Below are positions 1-8,345 of a stretch of DNA of 64,000 nt, piece by piece. The notes under the pieces are model-generated. The model did no database searches and had not been told where the DNA came from. It saw only the letters and a list, made by a program, of their open reading frames with translations. A program made the translations under genes and the position numbers. Numbering within the stretch: position 1 is the stretch's first letter; every line of letters begins with the position of its first letter. This DNA comes from Brevibacillus parabrevis (GTDB lineage: Bacteria; Bacillota; Bacilli; Brevibacillales; Brevibacillaceae), in the NCBI RefSeq assembly GCF_003710905.1, contig NZ_RHHV01000005.1:434001-498000 (forward strand), in the 5' to 3' direction.

Positions 1-68
1 TTCCGAAAATAGAGGCTAACGTGTAAAATTGAAAGAGCATGGGAAAATATGAAAGTCGAGGGAATTAC

Positions 69-506
69 ATGAGTATTATCGCACTAACTATTATTCTGTT
101 TTTTGTGTTCCAGCATTATTTGCCTACTGTTACGCAGGACGATCTGTGGTATCCAGAAATGCTCGGTTATTACCAGCAGTTTCATTCGGACACGGTTGCG
201 ATCCTGATTCTCTCCTACGCTATCGCCTTTCCGCTTGGATTAATCATGGAGGGATGGATCGCAAAAGGACTGCAAAAGATTCGTTTCAAAAGGGAAGACT
301 GGGCGATTTTAAGAGTTTTGACGGTAGCGAATGAGAATGATGGATACATTACGGCCGTGGATGTTGCCGCAAAAACTACGCTTTCCTTAACGGAATCGCA
401 AAAAATTTTGGATGATCTGCATAACAGGGGATACGCAGACTTGAGCGTGGCGAAAACAGGGGATATTCTTTACTGCTTCCCCGGATTTTCCAATAGGGAC
501 GAATAG
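69..506 (+). CDS. Membrane protein, one TM-pair plus winged-helix module
   Basis: The protein is 145 residues. The ATG at 69 is preferred over the in-frame ATG at 39 because GAGGGA lies just upstream of it. Two hydrophobic stretches (about residues 2-18 and 40-60) are followed by a basic segment and a roughly 65-residue cytoplasmic domain from about residue 74. That domain has a winged-helix-like pattern (ILRVLTVANENDGYITAVDV, then a LxxxxKILDDL helix). The same domain recurs three times in the next gene, 15 bp downstream, so the two are probably co-transcribed and related by module duplication. I do not recognise a named family. Function is unknown; a membrane-tethered DNA- or protein-binding role is only an inference from the fold-like pattern. 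Confidence 0.65.
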   Translation: MSIIALTIILFFVFQHYLPTVTQDDLWYPEMLGYYQQFHSDTVAILILSYAIAFPLGLIMEGWIAKGLQKIRFKREDWAILRVLTVANENDGYITAVDVAAKTTLSLTESQKILDDLHNRGYADLSVAKTGDILYCFPGFSNRDE

Positions 507-521
507 AAGGGAGGGGAAGGA

Positions 522-1847
522 ATGGAATACTTCTTCGGGATGGCTTTTTTTATTTTGGTGGGTATTTTAATTCTTTGTGCAGTATTAATAATCCTTGGTG
601 TTGCACTATGGAAGCCATTTTTTACTACTATACATCTCTTGATGGACAATGAGAGCATCATAGGTCTACTCTTGGTGATTCTTTCCCTGATCTACATTGG
701 CTCCCGGATGATTGAGCGAATGCTTGCGAAAAAGAGTCAGGATATCAAGTATCATGCAGATGTGATCGGGATTGCGCTAGATTATGGCAACGAGGTTACC
801 GCGCCAATGCTGGCATTGAAAACTTCATTGAAGCTGGCAGAATGTGAGCGGATTTTAAAGGAACTTGAACAAAAGCAGATTCTAAGCAGTTCATCTGCTG
901 TCGGCGACGCCACAGTATATGAATTGGCGCCGCTCGTCTACGAGAATTGGCTGCCAGATGAGCGGGATTATTGTGGCAAGGTGGATGAAACGGAAGAAGA
1001 TGAAAAGAAACAAAAAGCATGGAAAAAGTTGCCGAGGATTACCTTTATCGTTCTTGTGACCATCATAGCTCCGCTCTGGCTATTGGATAAACAGATGATT
1101 TATTCAGATGCATTTTTGACAGGAGCCATCATCGTCTGCACGTTAGCAGTGATCCGCCTGATTCATGTTGTTTACTTGGCTTACCGAGACTATGTGCGGA
1201 AAACCGAACATGATGTCCTGGGTTACGTTTTGGACAACCAAGGCGTGCTATATCCGCAAGAAATCGCAGAATTTACCAACGAGAGCATGTCATCCCTCCA
1301 GCCGATGATTGATCGCTGGCACAAGAACAATCTTGTGACGATATCGTACGAGAATGACGGGACAGCGATATATTTGTTTCCGAATTGCTCGCATGAATCT
1401 ATGGTGTACAATCGGGAGCCAAATTACAAGCCGCAAGCGAAGTTCAAGCATCTGCAAGAGCAGCTGATGATGACGTGTTGTTATGCTTTCTTTTATTCGT
1501 TATTGGCTGGTTACGCTTTAATGAACTGGAATAATTTCCTCTTTTATGGGGGGATTGGGGCGGTTATCGGCGGATACAGAGTTTTGTATTTAATCAGGGC
1601 TAAGGAGGAAGCAGAAAAAATGGAGCGAGTGGCTTTCCAGGTAGCCAAGCGGAAGAATGGTCGCCTGACCGTCCACGAATTGGCTTACAATGCAGTGGTC
1701 AGCATGGAGGAGGCGGCAAAACTGCTGAAAAAGTGGGAGCTTGACGGCTTCGCCAGAAAAATGGATGCCAGCGAAGAGTTCGTTCCTGTCTACATCATCA
1801 GCGGTATCGTTTCCAAAGAACAGCGGCGGACTTCAGAACGCGTATAG
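522..1847 (+). CDS. Multi-pass membrane protein with three winged-helix-like modules
   Basis: The protein is 441 residues and its start is supported by a strong GGGAGGGGAAGG site. Three repeats of one architecture are visible: a TM pair (about 1-60) and domain A (about 76-140), a TM pair (about 172-217) and domain B (about 228-290), a TM pair (about 318-358) and domain C (about 366-430). Each soluble domain shares the pattern D-V-x(5)-G-x-(V/L)-x(3)-(E/L)-(I/L)-A, a second helix rich in acidic residues, then a beta-wing ending in (Y/V)xLxP. They align with the single domain of the preceding gene. I know of no characterised homologue. It closes the unit, being followed by a terminator. Confidence 0.65.
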   Translation: MEYFFGMAFFILVGILILCAVLIILGVALWKPFFTTIHLLMDNESIIGLLLVILSLIYIGSRMIERMLAKKSQDIKYHADVIGIALDYGNEVTAPMLALKTSLKLAECERILKELEQKQILSSSSAVGDATVYELAPLVYENWLPDERDYCGKVDETEEDEKKQKAWKKLPRITFIVLVTIIAPLWLLDKQMIYSDAFLTGAIIVCTLAVIRLIHVVYLAYRDYVRKTEHDVLGYVLDNQGVLYPQEIAEFTNESMSSLQPMIDRWHKNNLVTISYENDGTAIYLFPNCSHESMVYNREPNYKPQAKFKHLQEQLMMTCCYAFFYSLLAGYALMNWNNFLFYGGIGAVIGGYRVLYLIRAKEEAEKMERVAFQVAKRKNGRLTVHELAYNAVVSMEEAAKLLKKWELDGFARKMDASEEFVPVYIISGIVSKEQRRTSERV

Positions 1848-1854
1848 AACGTAT

Positions 1855-1900
1855 AAAACGAAAAATCCACCCTGAAATCATCAGGTGGATTTTTCGTTTT
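1855..1900. terminator. Bidirectional intrinsic terminator
   Basis: The arms AAAACGAAAAATCCACCTGA-like (left) and its complement (right) form a long stem around a short ATCA loop, with A-runs on one side and T-runs on the other. It sits between the convergent membrane-protein gene and peptide deformylase gene and can serve both. Confidence 0.85.
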
Positions 1901-1915
1901 CCCATCAAAACCGAA

Positions 1916-2434
1916 TTACCCTTGCTTTTGCGTCAACTTCCACACATCCATCAGGTTCACTTTGCGCTTCGTCTGGTCATGGTACAGCTTATCGCCTTCA
2001 ATCCGGTCCACGAACAAAATCCCGTCCAGATGGTCGATTTCGTGCTGGATGCAGCGCGCCAAAAAGTCTTCGGCTTCCATGGTGAATGTCTCGCCAGTGC
2101 GGGTCGCAGTCTCGATTTTGACGTACTGGGCGCGTTTCACAATGCCGGAGTAGCCGGGAAAAGACAGGCAGGCTTCCGGGCCGAGCTGCTCGCCGGACAT
2201 CTCCAGAATCTGTGGATTGATCAGCTCGATCAGCCCGTCTCCGCAATCCATGACGATGACCCGCTTCAAAAATCCGACTTGCGGAGCGGCCAGCCCTGCG
2301 CGGCCTTCCTTGGCGTACAGCGTTTCTGCCATATCGTCCAAAAGTTTCCCCAGTCTGTCATTAAATTCAACCACCGGCTTCGCGCTTTTGCGCAAAATCG
2401 GCTCTCCGAAAGGCAGGATTGTTTTGACTGCCAT
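1916..2434 (-). CDS. def: Peptide deformylase
   Basis: This 172-residue metallo-enzyme removes the N-terminal formyl group from nascent proteins in the cytosol. All three family motifs are visible: GLAAPQVG (residues 47-54), EACLS (87-91, supplying the metal-binding Cys89) and QHEIDH (130-135, with two metal-binding His and the catalytic Glu). The second motif carries Ala where most family members have Gly (EGCLS). Length fits the type 2-like Firmicute range. It lies 26 bp downstream of an XRE regulator gene on the same strand and is probably co-transcribed with it. It may not be the only deformylase of the genome, since the usual def neighbour fmt is absent here. Confidence 0.93.
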   Translation of the reverse strand: MAVKTILPFGEPILRKSAKPVVEFNDRLGKLLDDMAETLYAKEGRAGLAAPQVGFLKRVIVMDCGDGLIELINPQILEMSGEQLGPEACLSFPGYSGIVKRAQYVKIETATRTGETFTMEAEDFLARCIQHEIDHLDGILFVDRIEGDKLYHDQTKRKVNLMDVWKLTQKQG

Positions 2435-2460
2435 CTGCTTTCAACCTCCAAAGGTAGTAA

Positions 2461-2703
2461 TTATGCCCCATCTTGTTGGGAGGGTGGGGTGTAGACCCAT
2501 AAATCATTCGGTGTGCAGTCCAATGCCGTGCACAAGGCATCGAGCGTGTCAGCCTTCATCTGCTTGGGCTGACCGTTCAAGAGAGCGCTGATCGACGGTG
2601 CCGATATTTCGTAGCCGGCTTTTTCCTTCAGCAGACGGGCGAGCGCTGCTCCGGACCAGATCCCTCTGTCAGCCATTACTTTTCGCAACATCCACACAAG
2701 CAT
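2461..2703 (-). CDS. XRE-family (Cro/C1-type) regulator
   Basis: This 80-residue protein is essentially one helix-turn-helix domain. ALARLLKEKAGYEISAPSIS fits the HTH and TLDALCTALDCTPNDLW is the typical fourth and fifth helix of the family. The ATG is set by GAAGGTGA eight bases upstream. It heads a two-gene unit with def. A 20-bp-spaced direct repeat upstream is a plausible binding site. Its ligand and regulon cannot be told from sequence. Confidence 0.85.
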   Translation of the reverse strand: MLVWMLRKVMADRGIWSGAALARLLKEKAGYEISAPSISALLNGQPKQMKADTLDALCTALDCTPNDLWVYTPPSQQDGA

Positions 2704-2724
2704 TCGATCACCTTCTTTTAGGTG

Positions 2725-2753
2725 TTGCCTAATGTTTTAAGTTATTACCTAAT
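2725..2753. promoter_or_regulatory. Tandem direct repeat upstream of XRE-def
   Basis: TTGCCTAAT (2725-2733) and TTACCTAAT (2745-2753) are the same 9-mer with one difference, spaced exactly 20 bp, i.e. two helical turns, on one face of the DNA. They lie between the XRE start codon and its likely promoter region. The spacing suggests a regulator site, possibly for the XRE protein itself. Confidence 0.45.
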
Positions 2754-2974
2754 ATAACGGATTTCGCGAAAAAAGCAAGCGGGACGGCGGACCATTTTGC
2801 CAAAAGGACATCGGCTTTCCGGTACGCAGGTGCAGAATGGACGGCTTCGGCAGGATTTGTCGTCCGTTCTGTTGTATTGAAGGGGAAAGGCAAAGAGGCG
2901 GAAGTGGAAAAAAGCATCCTTGCCGCAGGCTATATCGGAGCAAGCGCCATCAACGGCAAAAAGGAGAGAACGAG
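2733..2974 (+). pseudogene. Coding-like remnant without a start codon
   Basis: One forward frame is open from 2733 into the peptidase gene and reads like protein, for example FAKKASGTADHFAKRTSAFR and a later EAEVEKSILAAGYIGASAIN. It has no ATG, GTG or ribosome site at a sensible place before TTG 2877. This may be a 5'-truncated gene left by deletion, or chance. I do not recognise the family. The reading rests only on composition. Confidence 0.25.
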
Positions 2975-4063
2975 ATGCAGGAAGCGAGAAGACAACGCCT
3001 TGCCCATCATTTGCAGCAGGAAAACACGGATGCGTGCATTTTGGTGCCTGGCCCGAATCTGTACTACTTCACTGGTCTGGCGCTGCATCAAAGCGAACGG
3101 CTCAGCCTGGCTATTCTCACGAAGGAGAATCAGTTGTTGTTTTTGATGCCCAAGCTGGAAGTGAGCAAGGTCGAGCAGGTGGCACACGATGCTTTGTTCT
3201 CGTACACGGACGAGCAAGGTCCGGGACAGGCGTTGGCGGAGGTGCAGAAAAAACTGGGCACGCTCGGCCGGGTCGGAATCGAGTATGGGCACATGCGCGT
3301 CAAGGAATGGAAAGCGGTTGAGCAGCTTGGGGCACAGGAGTTTGTCGAGATCGAGCAAACGGTTGATGCGTTGCGCGTGATCAAGGACGAGCAAGAGATC
3401 GAGGCGATCCGGCAAGCGGTACGCATCGTGGAAGACAGCTTTCAGGCGATCCTGCCTCGCGTCAGGGCTGGTGTCGCGGAGCTGGAGGTTGCCGCCGAGC
3501 TGGAATACGAGATGCGAAAAAGAGGCTCGGAAGGCACGCCGTTTGACACGATTGTCGCGTCGGGATATCGCGGGGCGCTGCCGCACGGACGGGCATCGGA
3601 CAAGCTGATCCAGTCCGGTGAGCTGGTCGTCATCGATTTCGGAGCCATTTTTCATGGGTATGTGGCTGATATTACGCGAACGGTGGCTGTCGGGGAGCTG
3701 GACGCGGAGCTTGCGAACATTTACGAGGTCGTGCGGCAGGCGCAGCAAGCGGCAGTTGAGGCGGTTCGCCCTGGCGTCACGGCGCATGAGATTGACGAAA
3801 CAGCCCGCGCGATTATCCGGGATAGCGGCTATGGCGAATACTTCACGCATCGGCTTGGACATGGCATCGGGCTTTGCGGACACGAGGAGCCGTACATGAT
3901 CCAGAACAATCCGCTGGTGCTTGCGCCAGGCATGGCGTTCACGATTGAACCGGGCATTTACTTGCCGAACAAAGGCGGAGTCCGAATCGAGGACAATGTC
4001 ATTGTGACGGAAGACGGCTGTCTCAATTTGATGAATTTGCCGAAAGAGCTTCTGTCCTTGTAA
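2975..4063 (+). CDS. M24-family Xaa-Pro peptidase
   Basis: The 362-residue protein starts at ATG 2975 behind AAGGAG; upstream in-frame codons lack a ribosome site. The N-terminal creatinase-like domain covers about residues 1-130 and the pita-bread catalytic domain the rest. Metal ligands of the M24B class are visible in order: DFGA, DITRT, GHGIGL, TIEPG and RIEDN. This predicts a cytosolic dimetal aminopeptidase or dipeptidase that cleaves the bond before proline in short peptides. Family members of this size include PepQ and YqhT; substrate length preference cannot be told from sequence. It appears monocistronic, as the next gene starts about 300 bp away behind a hairpin. Confidence 0.9.
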   Translation: MQEARRQRLAHHLQQENTDACILVPGPNLYYFTGLALHQSERLSLAILTKENQLLFLMPKLEVSKVEQVAHDALFSYTDEQGPGQALAEVQKKLGTLGRVGIEYGHMRVKEWKAVEQLGAQEFVEIEQTVDALRVIKDEQEIEAIRQAVRIVEDSFQAILPRVRAGVAELEVAAELEYEMRKRGSEGTPFDTIVASGYRGALPHGRASDKLIQSGELVVIDFGAIFHGYVADITRTVAVGELDAELANIYEVVRQAQQAAVEAVRPGVTAHEIDETARAIIRDSGYGEYFTHRLGHGIGLCGHEEPYMIQNNPLVLAPGMAFTIEPGIYLPNKGGVRIEDNVIVTEDGCLNLMNLPKELLSL

Positions 4064-4226
4064 AAAAGCGATGATGGGCGGGTGCCAAACGCATTTTGCT
4101 GAAAAAAGCGGACGTCCAGCCGGAGATCACTCGAGACGAAGCTTGAGTTCAAGGCATAGGAAGTCGCAGCAATAATCGGAAAGCGTCGCATATAAAATAA
4201 TCCTTATATATAGAAGAAACACCTCA

Positions 4227-4262
4227 CAAGCAGCAAAGAGCAAGCATGTTCTCTGCTGCTTG
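4227..4262 (+). promoter_or_regulatory. Hairpin in the leader of the ABC exporter
   Basis: CAAGCAGCAAAGAGCAAGCA pairs with the following TGTTCTCTGCTGCTTG with two mismatches. No T-run follows, so it is not an obvious terminator. It lies about 95 bp before the exporter start codon and is the only structure I see in the 295-bp gap; a role in leader regulation or mRNA stability is possible. Confidence 0.35.
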
Positions 4263-4358
4263 TTTATCGTGAAGAGATACAACTCCCCTCGTGACAATTT
4301 GGATGGCAACAGGTATCGTGGAACGTAGAAGCTTTGCAGCAAGAAATGAGGTGACTCA

Positions 4359-6095
4359 ATGCGGTTTTATCAAAAATACATAAAAAAATACGGCTTTGTT
4401 GCAAGCGTATCCATGATCTTTTTGACGGTGGAAGCTTTGTGCGACCTTTTACAGCCGACGATTATGTCCCGAATCATCGACATCGGTGTCGCGCAGCGCG
4501 ATCTGGATTACGTGCTGAAAACGGGCGGGCTGATGCTGTTGATTACAGCCTTGGGCGCTGTGGCTGCTACCGTCCGCAATCTGCTTGCCACGTACGTGTC
4601 GCAAAACTTCGGAGCGCAGCTTCGCGCCGATCTGTTCACGAAGGTGCAGTCGCTGTCTTTTGACAGTTTGAACAAGTTCGACCGCGCCTCGCTCGTCACG
4701 CGCATGACCAACGACGTCAATCAGGTGCAGGTGTTTGTCAACGGCATGATGCGTATTTTCGTCAAAGCGCCGCTGATGTGCATCGGCGGCTTGTTCATGG
4801 CGACCCAGTTGAATGCCGACCTGGCGGTAGTGCTCGCAGTCGTGGTGCCGATTGTCGGGCTGTTGATCTTTTTGAATCTGAAAATCGGTTTTCCGTTTTT
4901 CCTCAAGGTGCAGCAGGCGCTCGACAAGGTAAACGGTGCTATGCGCGAGTATTTGTCGGGCGTGCGGGTCGTCAAGGCGTTTAACCGTTTTGACTTCGAG
5001 GTGGGCAAGTTCACCGGGGCCAATGAAGAGTTGCAAAAGAAATCGCTGTCTGCGACCCGCGTCATGTCGGTTTTCAGCCCGGCGATCATGCTCACGGTCA
5101 ACCTCGGAATCGTCGCTGTGCTGTGGCTGGGCGGTTTGGGAGTCGAGCAAGGGAGCATTCAGGTTGGACACATCATCGCGTTTACCAACTACATGACGCA
5201 AATCTTGTTCTCGCTGATGATGATTTCGCTCGTCTTCAACATGTTCGTGCGGGCCAAAGCATCGGCTGGGCGGATCGGCGAAGTTTTTGCCGAGGAAAAC
5301 CGGATGAGCTGGAAGGAAGCGGCGGCGGGGGCGGATGAAGCCGGGGCTGAAACAGGCCGGATCGATTTTGAAAACGTCAGCTTTTCCTATGCCGGAACGA
5401 ATGGTCAGCCTGTCCTGAAGCAAGTCTCTTTTACATGCTTGCCGGGGGAAACAGTAGGGATCATCGGCTCTACCGGATCGGGGAAAAGCAGCCTGGTCGG
5501 CTTGATTCCGCGTTTTTACGATGTGACGGAAGGGACGATTCGCGTAGACGGACAGGATGTGCGCGATGTCGAGCCTGCCAAGCTCCGCGAAAAAATGGCG
5601 ATCGTGCCGCAGAAAACGACGCTTTTTACAGGCACGGTACTGGAAAATATTCGTTGGGGCAAGGAAGATGCGACGGAGGAAGAGGCGATCGAGGCGGCGC
5701 GCATGGCACAGGCGCATGAGTTTATCGCCGCCACTCCCGAAGGCTACCAGACGCGGGTAGGCCAGGGCGGGGTCAATTTTTCCGGGGGGCAAAAGCAGCG
5801 GCTCTCGATTGCCAGAGCGTTGGTGAAAAAGCCGGACATTCTCATTCTCGACGATAGCACCAGTGCGGTTGATGTGGCGACGGAAAGCCGGATCAAGGAA
5901 GCGCTCAAAACGTACGCGAAAGGGCTGACCTGCATTTTGATCGCGCAGCGGATCACGTCTGTCATGGATGCCGACAAGATTGTCGTCCTCGACAACGGCG
6001 CAGTGGCGGGGATTGGCTCGCACGAAACGCTGCTCGCTACGTGTCAGGTCTATCAGGAAATCTTCCTATCGCAAATCGGCAGGGAGGTGAGCTAA
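4359..6095 (+). CDS. ABC exporter half-transporter, degenerate-site subunit
   Basis: The 578-residue protein has six TM segments (about 1-310) fused to a nucleotide-binding domain. Walker A is GSTGSGKS (370-377) and the signature is FSGGQ (474-478). Walker B ends in D498-D499, so the catalytic Glu is replaced by Asp (ILDDSTSAVD). The partner, encoded 1 bp downstream, has the intact Glu. This asymmetry is the hallmark of heterodimeric multidrug exporters such as BmrCD or TM287/288. It resembles B. subtilis YfiB. Start: AGGTGA seven bases before ATG. The substrate is probably hydrophobic drugs or lipids, but is not determined by sequence. Confidence 0.88.
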   Translation: MRFYQKYIKKYGFVASVSMIFLTVEALCDLLQPTIMSRIIDIGVAQRDLDYVLKTGGLMLLITALGAVAATVRNLLATYVSQNFGAQLRADLFTKVQSLSFDSLNKFDRASLVTRMTNDVNQVQVFVNGMMRIFVKAPLMCIGGLFMATQLNADLAVVLAVVVPIVGLLIFLNLKIGFPFFLKVQQALDKVNGAMREYLSGVRVVKAFNRFDFEVGKFTGANEELQKKSLSATRVMSVFSPAIMLTVNLGIVAVLWLGGLGVEQGSIQVGHIIAFTNYMTQILFSLMMISLVFNMFVRAKASAGRIGEVFAEENRMSWKEAAAGADEAGAETGRIDFENVSFSYAGTNGQPVLKQVSFTCLPGETVGIIGSTGSGKSSLVGLIPRFYDVTEGTIRVDGQDVRDVEPAKLREKMAIVPQKTTLFTGTVLENIRWGKEDATEEEAIEAARMAQAHEFIAATPEGYQTRVGQGGVNFSGGQKQRLSIARALVKKPDILILDDSTSAVDVATESRIKEALKTYAKGLTCILIAQRITSVMDADKIVVLDNGAVAGIGSHETLLATCQVYQEIFLSQIGREVS

Positions 6096-6096
6096 C

Positions 6097-7944
6097 ATGT
6101 CGCAACAACCAAAAGAGCAGCAGCCGATTTTTCCGACGCGGCCTGGACGCGGGTTTGGGCATGGGGCACAGCGAGGTCCGGTGAGCAAGCCGAAAAACTT
6201 CCAAGCCACGCTGAAAAGACTGTGGCAATCGTTCGGGCGGGAAAAAAGATGGCTGCCGCTCGTCTTTGTCATCGTGTTGGTAGACGGGTTCCTGATGCTC
6301 TCGGCTCCGTACTTGATCGGAAAATCGATCGATGCGATGACGGGCGGCCCCGGGTCGCTTTCGCTGTTGTCGATCATCGTTTTGGCCTTGCTCAGCTCTT
6401 ATGTGCTCGATGGGGCTTTGACGTTTTTGCAAGGCTGGATGGTCGCGGGAATCACGCAGCGGATCGTGACGAATATGCGCCAGGCGATGTTTGAAAAGCT
6501 GCAAAAGCTCCCGGTCGCCTTTTTCGATTCGCGTACGCATGGCGAGCTGATGAGCCGGCTGACCAACGATATCGACAACGTCAGCAACTCGATCTCGCAG
6601 TCGACGACACAGCTGATGTCAGGCGTCATCGTGATTGCGGGGTCTTTGATCATGATGATCGTGCTGTCCCCGATTTTGACGCTTGCCTGCCTGATTACGG
6701 TTCCGCTTGTGTTCCTGTTGACCCGCACGATTGCGAAAAGAACCAGTGTGCTGTTCAAAGATCAGCAGTCCGAGCTGGGCAAGCTGAACGGGCATATTGA
6801 AGAGACGATTTCCGGCATCCAGGTCGTCAAGGCGTTCAACCATGAAGAAAAGGCGATTGCCGACTTCGCGGCGATTAACGACCGACTGTGCAAGGTCGGG
6901 ATGAAAGCGCAAGTGTGGTCGGGCTTTTTGATGCCGATCATGAACGTGATCAACAACCTCGGCTTCGGCATGGTCGCGATTGTCGGCGGTGTGCTCGCGG
7001 TCAAAGGGATGATTACCGTCGGCGTGATCGCCAGCTTTCTCAGCTATTCGCGGCAGTTTGTCCGTCCGCTGAACGACCTCGCCAGCATTTTCAACGTGCT
7101 CCAGTCTGGAGTCGCCGGAGCAGAGCGCGTGTTTGAAGTGCTGGACGAGCAAGAAGAGCCGCTCGATGCGCCGAATGCGGTCGTGCTTGCGAATCCGAAA
7201 GGGCATGTCGTCTTCGATCGGGTGAGCTTCGGCTATCGCCCTGATCAGCCGATTTTGCAAAACGTCAGCTTCGGGGCGGAGGCGGGCAGCACGACGGCAT
7301 TGGTCGGACCAACAGGGGCAGGCAAAACGACAGTGGTCAACTTGCTGACGCGCTTCTACGATGTGACGGAAGGAACCATTTACCTCGATGGAAAAGACAT
7401 TCGCGAATATTCGCGGGACAGCCTGCGCCGCAGCTTCGGCTTCGTTTTGCAGGACACGTATTTGTTTTCCGGGACGATCAAGGAAAACATCATGTACGGC
7501 AAGCCCGATGCGACAGACGCCGAGGTGGAAGCGGCAGCGAAAATGGCGCATGCAGACGTGTTCATCAACCGCCTGCCCAAGCGCTACGATACGCCGCTGA
7601 CGGAAAACGGGGGGAATCTGAGTCAGGGACAGCGCCAGCTTTTGGCGATTGCCCGCGTCTTTCTCGCGAGGCCGTCGCTGTTGATTCTCGACGAGGCGAC
7701 GAGCAGCATCGACACCCGTACCGAGTTGATCATTCAGGACGCCCTTGCTTCGATCATGGAAGGGCGCACGAGCTTTGTGATCGCCCACAGGCTCGGAACG
7801 ATCCGCGATGCCGACACGATCATGGTCGTCGATCGCGGGCAGATCGTGGAAAAAGGCAGCCACGACGACCTGATCGAGCAAAAAGGGATGTATCATCAAT
7901 TGTTTTACAATCAGTTCAAAAACTTGGAGACGGCTTCGCAGTAG
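6097..7944 (+). CDS. ABC exporter half-transporter, catalytic subunit
   Basis: The 615-residue protein has an N-terminal extension of about 45 residues, six TM segments, then an NBD. Walker A is GPTGAGKT (404-411), the signature is LSQGQ (508-512) and Walker B ends in D532-E533. It resembles B. subtilis YfiC. The LSQGQ signature would face the degenerate Walker site of the partner, as in TM287/288, so one hydrolysing and one non-hydrolysing site are predicted. GGAGGTGA precedes the ATG. The start lies directly after the stop of the first subunit, giving translational coupling and a 1:1 complex in the cytoplasmic membrane. Confidence 0.88.
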   Translation: MSQQPKEQQPIFPTRPGRGFGHGAQRGPVSKPKNFQATLKRLWQSFGREKRWLPLVFVIVLVDGFLMLSAPYLIGKSIDAMTGGPGSLSLLSIIVLALLSSYVLDGALTFLQGWMVAGITQRIVTNMRQAMFEKLQKLPVAFFDSRTHGELMSRLTNDIDNVSNSISQSTTQLMSGVIVIAGSLIMMIVLSPILTLACLITVPLVFLLTRTIAKRTSVLFKDQQSELGKLNGHIEETISGIQVVKAFNHEEKAIADFAAINDRLCKVGMKAQVWSGFLMPIMNVINNLGFGMVAIVGGVLAVKGMITVGVIASFLSYSRQFVRPLNDLASIFNVLQSGVAGAERVFEVLDEQEEPLDAPNAVVLANPKGHVVFDRVSFGYRPDQPILQNVSFGAEAGSTTALVGPTGAGKTTVVNLLTRFYDVTEGTIYLDGKDIREYSRDSLRRSFGFVLQDTYLFSGTIKENIMYGKPDATDAEVEAAAKMAHADVFINRLPKRYDTPLTENGGNLSQGQRQLLAIARVFLARPSLLILDEATSSIDTRTELIIQDALASIMEGRTSFVIAHRLGTIRDADTIMVVDRGQIVEKGSHDDLIEQKGMYHQLFYNQFKNLETASQ

Positions 7945-8345
7945 AAAAATGCCTCGGCTGGCGCGCGTTGGCGCGTGTGCAGGCGGGGTGTTTTGTTGTG
8001 GCGGACTCAGCGATTTGACGCCTATGACTTTGATGCGACGCTGAACATTTTTTCCCCGTCGTATGGACGAGAATGCGCTCCCTCCTCGGTTGATGACGCC
8101 CTGGAACATATCGGCTTGATTTTGCATGACCATGACTGCTGTACTCTTGTGAAACCGAAGCGGTACCGAGCGAACGACGGCAAAAGCAAAGCCCTGGCAT
8201 CCACTTCGGCGGACGACAGGGCTTTTTGGCGGTGACAGCTTGTGCAAGCGAAAAAAGCGAAGTTGCAAAACAACGCCAATCCTCATTGTAACTTGTTGCC
8301 TGGCATCGGACTGCGCGCTTTTTGCAGTCGGGAGTAATCAATTTG
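7945..8345. other. Intergenic stretch with one terminator, otherwise nothing recognised
   Basis: About 400 bp between the convergent ABC exporter and MBL hydrolase genes. Apart from the terminator at 8188-8227 I see no convincing gene. Short open frames on both strands lack ribosome sites and protein-like composition. Confidence 0.5.
8188..8227 (+). terminator. Intrinsic terminator of the ABC exporter unit
   Basis: AAAGCCCTG pairs with CAGGGCTTT across a 20-base loop and is followed by T residues. It lies about 240 bp after the second exporter gene, so a long 3' untranslated region is implied. Confidence 0.7.

Noticed and set aside
4449..6023. A 524-codon minus-strand frame over the ABC exporter
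   Set aside because: Shadow of the real gene, whose Walker and signature motifs are intact on the plus strand.
6619..8286. A 555-codon minus-strand frame over the second exporter subunit and the gap after it
   Set aside because: Same reasoning; composition is Arg/His/Gln-rich as expected of an antisense frame.
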